DNA from: Novipirellula artificiosorum
GTDB lineage: Bacteria > Planctomycetota > Planctomycetia > Pirellulales > Pirellulaceae
Reading direction: 5' to 3'
DNA length: 64,000 bases
Assembly: GCF_007860135.1 (NCBI RefSeq)
Contig: NZ_SJPV01000001.1
Location: 927,299 to 991,298 of the forward strand
Below, one piece after another: positions 43,864 to 53,254 of the stretch; position 1 is the first letter of the stretch; each line of letters starts with the position of its first letter. Below the pieces are notes generated by a model, which searched no databases, was not told the DNA's origin, and worked only from the letters and a program-made list of their open reading frames with translations. The translations under genes were made by a program, and so were the position numbers.

Positions 43864-46212
43864 CTATTCAATATAGACCGCGTCTTCGGGACATACTTGG
43901 GCGCACGTGTCGCATCGTGTGCATTTATCAGAGTCGATCGTGTGGATTCGATAGGGAGTCATTGGGATCGCATCCACCGGACACTCCTGAGCACAGAGCG
44001 TGCATCCAATGCACTTGTCATTGATCTTGTACTCGATCATTGCAATGCACTTGCCAGCCGGACAACGCCCTTCAAGATGAGCTTCAAATTCGTGGCGAAA
44101 GTACTTCAGCATCGAGAGGACCGGATTCGGCGCCGTTTTACCAAGACCGCATAGACTGCCTTGCGAGACATCATGTGAAAGCCGCTCGAGGGTATCCAAG
44201 TCGCCTTTTTTGCCTTTCCCCTCACAGATCCGGTCCAAGATATCCAACAAACGCCGCGTGCCGACTCGGCAAAACGTACACTTGCCGCACGATTGGTCTT
44301 GAGTGAATCGCAAGAAATAGCGGGCAATATCGACCATGCAATCGTCTTCGTCCAACACCACCAATCCACCGCTGCCCATGATCGCACCGACTTCCGCCAG
44401 CGATTCATAGTCGATCGACGTTTCGGCCAATTCAGCGGGAAGACAGCCACCCGATGGACCGCCCACTTGGACGGCTTTTAGTTTTTTTCCGTTCGCGACC
44501 CCGCCGCCGACGTCATCAATGACTTGCCGCATCGTGATTCCCATCGGCACCTCGATCAATCCACCACGAGCAACCTTGCCCGCCAAGGCAAAAACCTTGG
44601 TCCCCTTGCTCTTCTCGGTCCCGAGTGCCGCAAACGCGTCACTGCCATTGCGAATGATCCATGGAACCAATGCATAAGTCTCGACGTTATTGATCAACGT
44701 CGGCTGCTTCCAAAGACCCAACTCCGCGGGATACGGCGGTCGCAGGTGTGGCATGCCCCGCTCGCCTTGCATGGATGCCAACAACGCCGTCTCTTCACCA
44801 CAAACGAATGCACCAGCGCCCTCCATGATGCCCAGCTTCAACGAAAAGTCGCTGCCTAACACATGGTCGCCTAAGATCCCTTGGTCCTCACAGATTTTGA
44901 TCGCTTCCCGAATGCGTTTGACCGCCAACGGGTATTCTGCTCGTACATAGAAGTAGCCCTCACGCGACCCGACGGACAACGCCGCGATCGCCATCCCTTC
45001 GATGATGCGGTATGGGAACGATTCAAGCAGCATCCGGTCCATGAAGGCGCCGGGGTCGCCTTCGTCACCGTTGCAGATAATGTATTTCTTATCGCCTTGA
45101 ACTTCACGGACTTTTTGCCACTTGATTCCCGTGGGGAAACCCGCACCACCGCGTCCTCGTAGCCCGCTCTTTTGCACTTCGTCAATCAGCTTGCCGGGAT
45201 CGGCTATCTCGATAGCCTTCTTCAAAGCTACAAAGCCGTCGTGCCGTCGATACTCGTCCAGATTCATCGGGTCGATCTGACCACAGTACTCGGTCGCCAG
45301 GTGTTTTTGCGGTCCCAGGAATGCGCAGACGGCTCCTTCGCGAGGGCTGATCGCTTTTTGGATCGTCGGTTCGTCATCGTCGTCGCTCATGAAGCGGTCG
45401 AGCCAACGTTCCGCCCCATACGTCAACCGCTTCATCATTCCCTTGGGCTTGAAGTGCTTCAACACCAACGATTCAGCATCTTCGGGTTGAACCCGCGCAT
45501 AAAGGCTGGCGTCTCCGGATTTGGGAACAATTTCTACAAGCGGCGTTTGATGACACATGCCGACACATCCGACCCGTTTCACGTCCGCGCAGGCACCCGA
45601 TTCCGACAACACTCGTTCCACTGCGTCGCGTACCTTGGCGCTCCCTTGTGCAACGCAACACGAACCCATTCCAATTCGAATTTCACCTATCGATTCGCCC
45701 ACGTTGTGATGCCGAACCGACGGCGCGGCCTTCACTCCGGAATGGTTCACACGGAAATCGTGAAGCATTTCAGGAATCTTCTTTGGAGTCAGCCCGCCGT
45801 AGGTGACTTCATCGATCTGAACGACCGGCGCCAACGTACAGCATCCCAAACACGCGACCGATTGAAGCGTGAACTTGCCATCTCGATCGGTGTCTTCCCC
45901 CTTAGCGATCTTCAATTCGGTGCGGAGTGAGTCCATCACCAATTGAGCACCCTTGACGTGACACGCTGTTCCCAAGCAAACGTGGATTAAGTGATTGCCA
46001 ACCGGTTCATGCCGAAATTGAGTGTAGAAGGTCGAGACCCCTTCGATCGATGCAGGGGTGATTTGAGTGTGCGCACAAACATGGCGCAACGCGGTCTCTG
46101 GCAGGTAGCGATAATGCTGCTGGATCTGCTGCAAGATCGGGATCACCGCCTCGGGCCCACGCCCGGTCCGCTCAATTGCATCGTCGACAAAGGTTAAATC
46201 GATTTCACTCAT
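43864..46212 (-). CDS. NuoE-NuoF-ferredoxin fusion, NADH-oxidising FMN flavoprotein
   Basis: 782 residues from ATG 46212 (MSEIDLTF); the open frame extends to 46338 without family character. Residues 1-155 are a NuoE-type thioredoxin fold with [2Fe-2S] ligands (CLGTAC, CLGCC). 165-270 is a second such domain (GSCC, CVGMC). 310-690 is NuoF with the NADH/FMN loop GLRGRGGAGFP, ICNGDEGDPGAF and the [4Fe-4S] site CGKCTFCRVGTRR. 715-782 is a two-cluster ferredoxin (CIGCTLCAQECP, CTRCDTCAQVCP). This is the make-up of HydBC/HndC-type subunits, yet no hydrogenase or formate dehydrogenase gene is nearby. Its ATGA start overlaps the stop of the propeller gene. Confidence 0.93.
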   Translation of the reverse strand: MSEIDLTFVDDAIERTGRGPEAVIPILQQIQQHYRYLPETALRHVCAHTQITPASIEGVSTFYTQFRHEPVGNHLIHVCLGTACHVKGAQLVMDSLRTELKIAKGEDTDRDGKFTLQSVACLGCCTLAPVVQIDEVTYGGLTPKKIPEMLHDFRVNHSGVKAAPSVRHHNVGESIGEIRIGMGSCCVAQGSAKVRDAVERVLSESGACADVKRVGCVGMCHQTPLVEIVPKSGDASLYARVQPEDAESLVLKHFKPKGMMKRLTYGAERWLDRFMSDDDDEPTIQKAISPREGAVCAFLGPQKHLATEYCGQIDPMNLDEYRRHDGFVALKKAIEIADPGKLIDEVQKSGLRGRGGAGFPTGIKWQKVREVQGDKKYIICNGDEGDPGAFMDRMLLESFPYRIIEGMAIAALSVGSREGYFYVRAEYPLAVKRIREAIKICEDQGILGDHVLGSDFSLKLGIMEGAGAFVCGEETALLASMQGERGMPHLRPPYPAELGLWKQPTLINNVETYALVPWIIRNGSDAFAALGTEKSKGTKVFALAGKVARGGLIEVPMGITMRQVIDDVGGGVANGKKLKAVQVGGPSGGCLPAELAETSIDYESLAEVGAIMGSGGLVVLDEDDCMVDIARYFLRFTQDQSCGKCTFCRVGTRRLLDILDRICEGKGKKGDLDTLERLSHDVSQGSLCGLGKTAPNPVLSMLKYFRHEFEAHLEGRCPAGKCIAMIEYKINDKCIGCTLCAQECPVDAIPMTPYRIHTIDSDKCTRCDTCAQVCPEDAVYIE

Positions 46213-48017
46213 TTCGTCTCTTTTTGCCGCCCAATACAAAACAAATGGGTCTCGCCTCGAATATACATCTTTCCGTCTTTGATCGCCGGGCTGGTCACGC
46301 ATGCTTCGCCCAGCTCGTTCTCGGCAACCTCGCGACATGCTTCCGCCGTCGGCTCAACGATGAACACCTTACCATCGATGTCAATTAAAAACACCAAGTT
46401 CCCAATCATCGTCGGGGACGAAGAGAACGACGCATCCATCTCGTGTTCCCAGAGAGGATCGAGCCCCTCCTTGATGTCATAGCAGGTAAGCAAACCGTCC
46501 GACGTTACCAACAACACAAACTGTTCGGTCGCCAGCGGGCTGCAGAGATCGGGGACGCCGATGTAGCCGTCCCACAAAAGGTGCGTTTCCGTGACATCGC
46601 CTTGCCCGTCCGCTTTGATGGCCGTGACTCCGGGAACCTCGTTGGCGGTGATCACGATCCCGTCGACATAGGTTGGAGACGGTCCTACATCACCATACAA
46701 ACAATCGGCTCGCCAAATTTCTTTTCCCTCGCGAGGCGAATAGGCGATCGCAAACGGTGAACCACACGTCAGCAGTTGGGGTGCATCGCCAATTTGCACG
46801 ACAATCGGGGTTGGCCAAGAATTTGGGATTTCGTCACGGGGCGTTTCCCAGACGGTTTCGCCCGTTTCGGTGCTTAAGGCTAGCAGCCGCGACAACTTTT
46901 CACTTTCGCTGCCCTGGTCGAATTGCACAATCAGCAAGTCTTCAAACGTTGTTAGCGAGGAGGCATGCCCGTACGTGTTCTTCGGGATCCCCAAACTGCG
47001 CGACCATCGAAGTACGCCTTCGAAGTCAAACGCTCCGACATCGCCATTGGCAAAAATCGCGTAGACTCGTCGGCCATCGGTCGCCGTGGTTGGTGCCGCC
47101 AACCCGGTTGCCTGCATCACCTTCGGCACCTCCGCGGTGCTTTCCGCCGTGCCTGGTAATTCACTTTGCCACAACAACTCACCCGACGACGCGTTAAAAC
47201 ACATCACTTCGCGTTTGTCTTCCGTGGCCCCCGACATAAAAACATGGTCACCCCAAAGGGTCGGCGAATTGTTTCCAGCCAGCGGCACTTCGGTTTTCCA
47301 GAGAATGCCTTCTCCCGTCTCAACGTCCCATTGCGTCAAGACCTCCGAGTCCGAAGCGATCCCGAGTCCATGAGGTCCGCGAAAACGGGGCCAGTTAGCT
47401 TGAAGCTCTTCTTCGGTGGGGAACCCAGCCGGCAACTTGGCAAGCGTCGGTTCGTCCGGCAATTCCTCATCGATCTTGGGTTGGTCCGCCGAATCGGCGG
47501 ATACAACTTCGGTCACTTCGATGACGTCTGGCGCTAAGTCGCTGCGAATCCCAACGAAGAATCCAATGGCCACAAGGAACCCGGCCGCCCCAAACGCGGC
47601 GACGGCATATCGTCCAATTCGATGGTCAACCTCTTCACTGTGTGTGCGAACCTCATTGGCAACCAGTTTCGGGTTCGGCAGACGGCGTCGAAGTGCGGCA
47701 GCCCCTTTACCAAGCCCAATTGCCAACGACGCACTTGCCAGCAACAACCAACTTCCCCAAGCTGCGAAACGACGACTGTTGAAATAGCTCTCACGAAGTT
47801 CCAGATCGAGTTGGCGAAACGATTGCTGCAAGGACTCGTTTGTGGGATCGAGTCGCAACTGCTGACGCATCTCCGCGTATTGAGTGGTCGTCAAGGGATC
47901 ATCGGCCGTTCGTCGGCTGTAGTCCGCCAACAACATCACCGCGACAACCGCAGCAAACAAACCGCAGACGACGGCGCCACGAAACGCCAAATGGTATCGA
48001 TCTCGAGCTGTGATCAT
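46209..48017 (-). CDS. Membrane-anchored PQQ-like beta-propeller protein
   Basis: 602 residues. Three membrane helices (about 13-32, 84-104, 138-158) precede an eight-bladed PQQ-dehydrogenase-like propeller from about 210 (WPRFRGPHGLGIASDSEVLT, ILWKTEVPLAGNNSPTLWGD, GELLWQSELPG). The catalytic Glu/Asp and PQQ-binding residues of true quinoproteins are not evident, so the propeller may be structural (BamB-like). Both ends are coupled: the ATG at 48017 overlaps the polyferredoxin stop (ATGA), and its own stop overlaps the NuoE-NuoF start (ATGA). The propeller is probably periplasmic. Confidence 0.88.
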   Translation of the reverse strand: MITARDRYHLAFRGAVVCGLFAAVVAVMLLADYSRRTADDPLTTTQYAEMRQQLRLDPTNESLQQSFRQLDLELRESYFNSRRFAAWGSWLLLASASLAIGLGKGAAALRRRLPNPKLVANEVRTHSEEVDHRIGRYAVAAFGAAGFLVAIGFFVGIRSDLAPDVIEVTEVVSADSADQPKIDEELPDEPTLAKLPAGFPTEEELQANWPRFRGPHGLGIASDSEVLTQWDVETGEGILWKTEVPLAGNNSPTLWGDHVFMSGATEDKREVMCFNASSGELLWQSELPGTAESTAEVPKVMQATGLAAPTTATDGRRVYAIFANGDVGAFDFEGVLRWSRSLGIPKNTYGHASSLTTFEDLLIVQFDQGSESEKLSRLLALSTETGETVWETPRDEIPNSWPTPIVVQIGDAPQLLTCGSPFAIAYSPREGKEIWRADCLYGDVGPSPTYVDGIVITANEVPGVTAIKADGQGDVTETHLLWDGYIGVPDLCSPLATEQFVLLVTSDGLLTCYDIKEGLDPLWEHEMDASFSSSPTMIGNLVFLIDIDGKVFIVEPTAEACREVAENELGEACVTSPAIKDGKMYIRGETHLFCIGRQKETK

Positions 48018-49435
48018 GGTGTTGTCTCCAACGCGGTCGGCTTCTCTACGTTCAACTCCACCAACTCCGACACATCACCAATAATGCCCAATCGAACCTG
48101 TTCACCGGGACAATACCAGTAACATCGCGCGCACGACACACATCGCGAAGGATCGGGTTGGTAGTCGGTTCGCTTGCGTTTGAGCGACAGCGAGATCAAT
48201 TTGACCGCGATGACGAAGCCGAACCAACCGCCAATCAACATTCCCAACGTCTTGAATCGCTGCTGAATCGAAAGGGCGGATGCGAATAGCTCTGCCTTGG
48301 GTTGCCCCGTGTTGCGGAAGGCATCACTGGCGTCGGTCGTGTCTTCGACATCGCCAGAGTCTTCCAGAATAATCCGCTCGGCAAGCCGCACGTCAGGATC
48401 CAATTTCGACAAGGGCGTCGCTAGCAGCCGACCGACGAACAAGCCGAGCAGGATCAGAACGGGAGCTAGAACGATCATTTGGGCTAATTGACGCCGTGCC
48501 GCAGCACGTTCGGACTTGGGCGGTGGAGACGACGGTGCCGAGATCGCACCGTAGGGACAGCTGTTTTCACATAAATGGCATGTGATGCATTTCTCAGGTG
48601 CGATCTTCGCATGCCACTTCGACCCTTTCGACAAGACTCCCAAAATGGCACCATAAGGACACAAGTACCGGCAGTAGGGGCGGCCGACAAAAACACCCAG
48701 CACCAACAAGGCGCCGCCAAAGACCAACATGTTCACATTGCCGCTAAGCCGAAACATCGAAACAAAGGGATCATAGCGGCAAATGATGAATGCCGTTCCT
48801 GTCGCGGCGTATAGGACAGCGAGGCCAAGGTAGAGGTAAGGAACCAGCCCAAGTGTGTGGTCAACCCACGACGGAACTCGGACCGGACGAACCGCAACGA
48901 TCTCTTGAATCGCACCCAACGGACAGACCGAAGAGCAAAAGGTTCTGCCGAAAAACAAGGTGTAGACCAACGGCAAGACAAAGATGGCGACGACCGTCCA
49001 GGGGATAGCGTAGGTACCATCAAAGATCGCCAGCGTTACGTTCTGTGTCGCACCAATCGGGCAAATGCAACCACCACGAATGAATCCAAACCATGCTAAC
49101 GAGGCGACCGCAAGCAAAAACAAGCCACGCCGAGATCGGTTGACGAGAGCGAAATAGGACGCCAGCGATAACGCAACGACGAGCAACCCGACATTCAGCC
49201 ATTCCCAGCCCGAATGGTCGCCAGCCGCCGGCATTGAAATGGGAACTTCGTGATCCGTGAACTCAGGAACGGGAATCACGTCGGCGGCGTTTGCCATCGT
49301 GGCAAACGCCAAGCACGCAAAAGGGATCAGCAGCACCGAGAAGGATCGTGGTGCGGCGGCAAATGCCTGGCCACCGCTGCGCACGCGATGCCAGCCACTT
49401 ACGATCGCCCCAACCGAGCATCGAGCACTAACCAT
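48014..49435 (-). CDS. NapH/MauN/NosR-like membrane polyferredoxin
   Basis: 473 residues from ATG 49435, which has GGAGG 7 bases upstream; the frame extends to 49579 without support. Signal-like helix (VLLIPFACLAFATMANA), then about six membrane helices. Membrane-embedded Cys motifs CICPIGA, CSSVCPLGAIQE and CRYLCPYGAI are typical of the NapH/NosR/CcoG group. There are two soluble cluster sites, CITCHLCENSCPYGAI and CVSCARCYWYCPGEQ. NapH-type proteins exchange electrons with quinol together with NapG. Here the partner is encoded just upstream (8-base overlap). Confidence 0.88.
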   Translation of the reverse strand: MVSARCSVGAIVSGWHRVRSGGQAFAAAPRSFSVLLIPFACLAFATMANAADVIPVPEFTDHEVPISMPAAGDHSGWEWLNVGLLVVALSLASYFALVNRSRRGLFLLAVASLAWFGFIRGGCICPIGATQNVTLAIFDGTYAIPWTVVAIFVLPLVYTLFFGRTFCSSVCPLGAIQEIVAVRPVRVPSWVDHTLGLVPYLYLGLAVLYAATGTAFIICRYDPFVSMFRLSGNVNMLVFGGALLVLGVFVGRPYCRYLCPYGAILGVLSKGSKWHAKIAPEKCITCHLCENSCPYGAISAPSSPPPKSERAAARRQLAQMIVLAPVLILLGLFVGRLLATPLSKLDPDVRLAERIILEDSGDVEDTTDASDAFRNTGQPKAELFASALSIQQRFKTLGMLIGGWFGFVIAVKLISLSLKRKRTDYQPDPSRCVSCARCYWYCPGEQVRLGIIGDVSELVELNVEKPTALETTP

Positions 49436-50162
49436 CCGATGGCCTCCGGTTGGCGTCTTCCAAAGCTTGCTTTTCACGCCAATCGCGTTGTTTCGCGGTA
49501 CGTGCCAACAGTGCGTCCGCTTCACGACGTTTCGATTCGTCATCACCTGCGACTCGTTCCATTTGCTTGCCTCGAGCATTCAGGACAGTCGCAGCACGCC
49601 GTTTCAAAATCTCAGCTTGGCTGGCCGGTACCCGATAGAAGGCTTCCGTCGGACAAGCGGTTGCGATCGCACATTCATTGCAATCAAGACATCGGTCGTG
49701 TTCAACCTGCAAGTAGAGCGACCCATTCATCAACGCGCACCCTTCCACACACTTGCCACAACCGATGCACAAGGGTTCGTCAATCGTGTATTCGTAATAC
49801 CGTTGACCCGATTTCTCTTCAACGAACTCGCGAAGGATCGCACCCGTTGGACAGGCTTGGTTCTCGGCCGCGGTATCGAGCGACTTGTAGTCCATCTCAA
49901 AATACCCCGTGCAGATATCACAGAAACCGCACATGTCAAAGGCGTTGAAACACTTGACCGCGGAAACATCGAGCACACAGTAGGTTGCGCAATTGCCGCA
50001 GGCAGTACACTTGTCGGGATCAAGCTGCCACACCATCGGCTCGCCTTCTGTTCGGCGACCCGCCAAAAATCCTCCGCTGCCAACGACGGCAACCACACCC
50101 GTGGTGCGGACGGCATCGGTGATGAACTCGCGTCGATCTTGTTGTTTTTCTTCCAACGGCAT
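49428..50162 (-). CDS. Tat-exported NapG/MauM-like ferredoxin
   Basis: 244 residues. A twin-arginine signal (DRREFITDAVRTTGVVAVVG) leads to four cysteine groups for [4Fe-4S] clusters: CTACGNCATYC, CGFCDIC with a later CPTGAI, CIGCGKCVEGC and CLDCNECAIATACPTEAF. It ends in a charged helical tail (AREQ-rich, LLARTAKQRDWREKQ). The protein should fold with its clusters in the cytoplasm and be exported. It pairs with the NapH-like protein downstream, and its start overlaps the small membrane protein stop (TGATG). Confidence 0.88.
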   Translation of the reverse strand: MPLEEKQQDRREFITDAVRTTGVVAVVGSGGFLAGRRTEGEPMVWQLDPDKCTACGNCATYCVLDVSAVKCFNAFDMCGFCDICTGYFEMDYKSLDTAAENQACPTGAILREFVEEKSGQRYYEYTIDEPLCIGCGKCVEGCALMNGSLYLQVEHDRCLDCNECAIATACPTEAFYRVPASQAEILKRRAATVLNARGKQMERVAGDDESKRREADALLARTAKQRDWREKQALEDANRRPSDG

Positions 50163-50386
50163 CAGGATCTCCTCGGCTTCATTTCAATCGCTCGGCGCCG
50201 CGGCAAATCGCATCGCGGGGCCAATCCGCAACTTTGACAAGGCAACGTTCTTGCACAATCCGATGCGTTAGACGAACGCCACGCCAAGAGGGCGGACCCA
50301 ACGGCTAAAACGGTCATCGCAGCCCAGCGGTACAGGCTGACCAGCCATTGCCGCCGAGAGGAGTGTTGTGGCAATTCTTTATTCAT
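50162..50386 (-). CDS. Small membrane protein with a Cys-rich tail
   Basis: 74 residues from ATG 50386 (MNKELPQHSSRRQWLVSLYR), chosen because it overlaps the upstream stop by 8 bases; GTG/ATG forms to 50416 are possible. One membrane helix (WAAMTVLAVGSALLAW) is followed by CARTLPCQSCGLAPRC, with four Cys able to bind a metal or cluster, then a basic end. I do not recognise the family. Its position between the NHL protein and the Tat ferredoxin, with overlaps on both sides, argues that it is a real subunit. Confidence 0.65.
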   Translation of the reverse strand: MNKELPQHSSRRQWLVSLYRWAAMTVLAVGSALLAWRSSNASDCARTLPCQSCGLAPRCDLPRRRAIEMKPRRS

Positions 50387-51479
50387 GGTTCGCGTCCGAT
50401 GCAGTCGTTCGTTCAAAAATCCGAATCTCTCGTCGGTTTGGATCCAAGATCAAAATGCGATCCTCTCGATCGGTTGCAACATCCAAGACTTGCAAACTGT
50501 GGTCGTCGCGTATTTCAATCGTATTGGTCATGCCCTTGGAAAACATCTGGGGCGTTGCGACTACTGAGTCAAGGACTCCCTCCGCATCATAGACCTTCAC
50601 TCGCGGGATTCCTTTCTCAGCCGTCACAAAACGACCATCCGCCAGCATCGCGATGGCGGCCGGATTACAACAGCCAAAAAAGCCTTCGATGCTGGCCGAC
50701 GCGGTTCCCCAATGTCCCAGCAAATCCCCGTTGGCGGTATACGTTTCGACTCGTCGCGCCCCGGGATTGGCCACTCGCAGCAAACCATCGTCCGAGGCCA
50801 CAATGTCAAAATGGGCACTCGGAACGACGAATCCGATGATGCCTCGATCGGGCGCAGGTGTACCAATCACACCGATCTGTTTTCCCTCGGCGTCCCAATG
50901 CAGCACCACGCGATTTCCCGCATCGGCAGCAAACACACTATTCTCGAATACTGCGATCGACGTCAACGCCGTCTTTTCGTCTAGACCGTCGGTCAGGCTA
51001 CCGACCGAGTCGCCATTGTCGTCAAAAAGTTCGATCCGATTGCCCGTGCCCACGAAGATCCGTCCTTCATACGGGTGGTCCTCGGCGGCAACGGCAATGC
51101 AAGTCGGTTCGCTCGCCAACGGAATCGACTTGACGAGCTCTCCCTCCGCACTAAGCACTTGAACAACGGAGTCGCCAGCCACCAATAGTCGGTTGTCCCG
51201 ATCGGTGGCGATGGCGTGGACAACATCCATTTGTAGTGGGATCGATTGGGTTTCGACATAGGCGATCAAGGCCGGATCCACCTCTGTCAACTTGGCCGTA
51301 TCGATTCCGAATCGCGGTGACAAGCCGTTGCCGTTGTTGCCCCAATTGTCGACTTGGAGCACCGCAACCAAAGCGCCAAATGCAACGGCAATCGCAAGCG
51401 TCCAAACGATAATCGACCCCATCCCTGTGGGGCGTTGCACCGGCGATTCGTCGTGAGGGGCTTGTGTTTTGTCTGTCAT
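50379..51479 (-). CDS. Membrane-anchored NHL-repeat beta-propeller protein
   Basis: 366 residues. One N-terminal membrane anchor (SIIVWTLAIAVAFGALVAVL, about 23-43) is followed by an exported six-bladed NHL-type propeller (DVVHAIATDRDNRLLVAGDS, ALTSIAVFENSVFAADAGNR). The blade FFGCCNPAAIAMLADGRFVT has a vicinal Cys pair. The C-terminus ends in NHE and overlaps the next gene's ATG by 8 bases. It is first in the tightly coupled set; 104 bases separate it from the PQQ-like gene upstream. A scaffolding or redox-partner docking role is inferred. Confidence 0.85.
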   Translation of the reverse strand: MTDKTQAPHDESPVQRPTGMGSIIVWTLAIAVAFGALVAVLQVDNWGNNGNGLSPRFGIDTAKLTEVDPALIAYVETQSIPLQMDVVHAIATDRDNRLLVAGDSVVQVLSAEGELVKSIPLASEPTCIAVAAEDHPYEGRIFVGTGNRIELFDDNGDSVGSLTDGLDEKTALTSIAVFENSVFAADAGNRVVLHWDAEGKQIGVIGTPAPDRGIIGFVVPSAHFDIVASDDGLLRVANPGARRVETYTANGDLLGHWGTASASIEGFFGCCNPAAIAMLADGRFVTAEKGIPRVKVYDAEGVLDSVVATPQMFSKGMTNTIEIRDDHSLQVLDVATDREDRILILDPNRREIRIFERTTASDANHE

Positions 51480-51583
51480 ACGGTGAATTGCTTTATTGCG
51501 GCATCAGTGATCAGGCGAATTATAGTTGATGTGCGACGATCTTTTCAGCGTGAAGAAGGATCGCCATTTGTGGTGAGGCCGCC

Positions 51584-53017
51584 CTACGGAGGGTCGCGAC
51601 GCAAATCCAAACATGCCATCTTCGTCAAATCGCGAACGATGAGTCGGCCAGATGCAATCGCCATCGGTCCCCATGCTTCGTTGCCATGATCGAAAACTTC
51701 CATCTCCCAAAGCGGCTTGTACGCTTCGGCGGTTGCCTCGGCAGCAACCAAACGACCTTCGTCGGAGAGCATCAAAATCAACTCGTCTGCGATCATATAC
51801 GGACCATTGCCGAATTTGTCTTGACCGCTATTCCAAACTTCGTTTCCATCCAAGTCCATACAAACAAATTGGCCTCCGCGATGTTTACGAATGCCAAACA
51901 AATGACCTTCGTAAAGCATTGGAGTTTGTTGCTCGGAGTTGAATTGTTTTCGATCGAGCTCCGGTCCTGGTTTGGCAACCATCGTATCGCCAGACTTTTC
52001 TAAATGCAGGTACATCGCACCAATGGAATCGTAACCACTGCATAAGAAGATCTTGTTCTTGGGAAGTCCCAGCGGTGAGGGGCTGGTGGCGAAATGCTCG
52101 TCCCAAGATGTCTCGTCCCAGAGCAACTTGCCTTCGTTCGCCGAAACACCCACGGTACCGCCCGTGCCACAGTAGACATACATTCGTTCCGAAGACGCTT
52201 CGTCTTCCGCGGTGAACTCAATCGGCATGATCGAACAATGCGACATTCGCCAAGCCCTGGGGTTGGGAGATCGCCAGATCTCGTCACCCGTTTGCAGATC
52301 AAGAGCGACCATCAGCGCCTCTTTGCCACAAGGAGCCAAAATCACACGACCTTGATCGATCAACGGGCATTGTCCCGTGTACCATTGGCGTTCCTCACTG
52401 CCGTACCTCTGTACCATGCTGAACAACCATCGACACGCTCCCGTGTCGGCATCCCAGCATGCGACATGGCACCGCGGTCCAATCGTGACGACCGAGTCGC
52501 CTTCGATCGCAGGGACGGTCCGTGTCATACCATGATTTGGAGCAATCTGTGCCGGGTAGCTATTGCGCCATATCTCACGCCCATCCGAAAGCGACAAGCA
52601 GCGTAAGACATCAAGTTCGTTTTCGGCATCGTAATCGAGCAAATAAACGCGCCCATCACGAATCGCTGGCGCCGCATAGCCTTCTTCGACGTCGATCTGC
52701 CACAAAACGGGAGGTCCCTCGGGGGCGTGGCGACGCGCTAAAGGTGTTTTGTCGGTCGCAATCGCGTCGCGATTGGGTCCACGAAACCCTGACCACGCAC
52801 CCTCGATCGGTGCAGGTTGCCCAGGACCCATCGTCGGCTCACCCGCAACAAGGTCGCGGTTGTCCGTGTTCGCTGCCGTTTCAGGCGTACCGTCCAATCC
52901 AGGTTTCCGTCGAGCGAACTGGCTTGTGGGGGCCAGTGCCGTCCAAAGCACCAGAAGAACGATGCCAATGACCGCGAGTGAGGCAGGGAAGATCACGGTC
53001 AGGTGAGTTTGTTTCAT
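51584..53017 (-). CDS. Anchored PQQ-like beta-propeller protein
   Basis: 477 residues from ATG 53017 (MKQTHLTVIF); the frame opens at 53062. A signal anchor (ASLAVIGIVLLVLWTALA) precedes a propeller with WSGFRGPNRDAIATDKTPLA, PVLWQIDVEEGYAAPAIRDG and DGREIWRNSYPAQIAPNHGM. Like its relative at 46.2-48.0 kb it lacks obvious quinoprotein catalytic residues. It points the same way as the redox operon and lies 104 bases upstream of the NHL gene, so it may be the first gene of the same transcription unit. Confidence 0.85.
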   Translation of the reverse strand: MKQTHLTVIFPASLAVIGIVLLVLWTALAPTSQFARRKPGLDGTPETAANTDNRDLVAGEPTMGPGQPAPIEGAWSGFRGPNRDAIATDKTPLARRHAPEGPPVLWQIDVEEGYAAPAIRDGRVYLLDYDAENELDVLRCLSLSDGREIWRNSYPAQIAPNHGMTRTVPAIEGDSVVTIGPRCHVACWDADTGACRWLFSMVQRYGSEERQWYTGQCPLIDQGRVILAPCGKEALMVALDLQTGDEIWRSPNPRAWRMSHCSIMPIEFTAEDEASSERMYVYCGTGGTVGVSANEGKLLWDETSWDEHFATSPSPLGLPKNKIFLCSGYDSIGAMYLHLEKSGDTMVAKPGPELDRKQFNSEQQTPMLYEGHLFGIRKHRGGQFVCMDLDGNEVWNSGQDKFGNGPYMIADELILMLSDEGRLVAAEATAEAYKPLWEMEVFDHGNEAWGPMAIASGRLIVRDLTKMACLDLRRDPP

Positions 53018-53254
53018 CTTGGCCGTTATTGTAGCCACCCGCTGTAGGTACGCCAACGGCAACCCATGACGCCGCGACGTTAGGACGCAGGTCGGCGCTG
53101 CGTCAATCCTGAGCAGGGGAATGTGGGTCGCGCGTGCATTTTATCAAACAATTTTTGACGAACGGTCCATCCGTAACATGCCCGTAACATGGCGTCCGTA
53201 GAATAACCCTGTTGTCAACTTTCCAAACGCGTCCTCTTGAACGGGATCACTCCA

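Noticed and set aside
46209..48017. True PQQ-dependent dehydrogenase
   Set aside because: The propeller shows PQQ-like blade motifs, but I could not find the catalytic acidic residues or disulfide pair of quinoproteins; a non-catalytic propeller is more likely.
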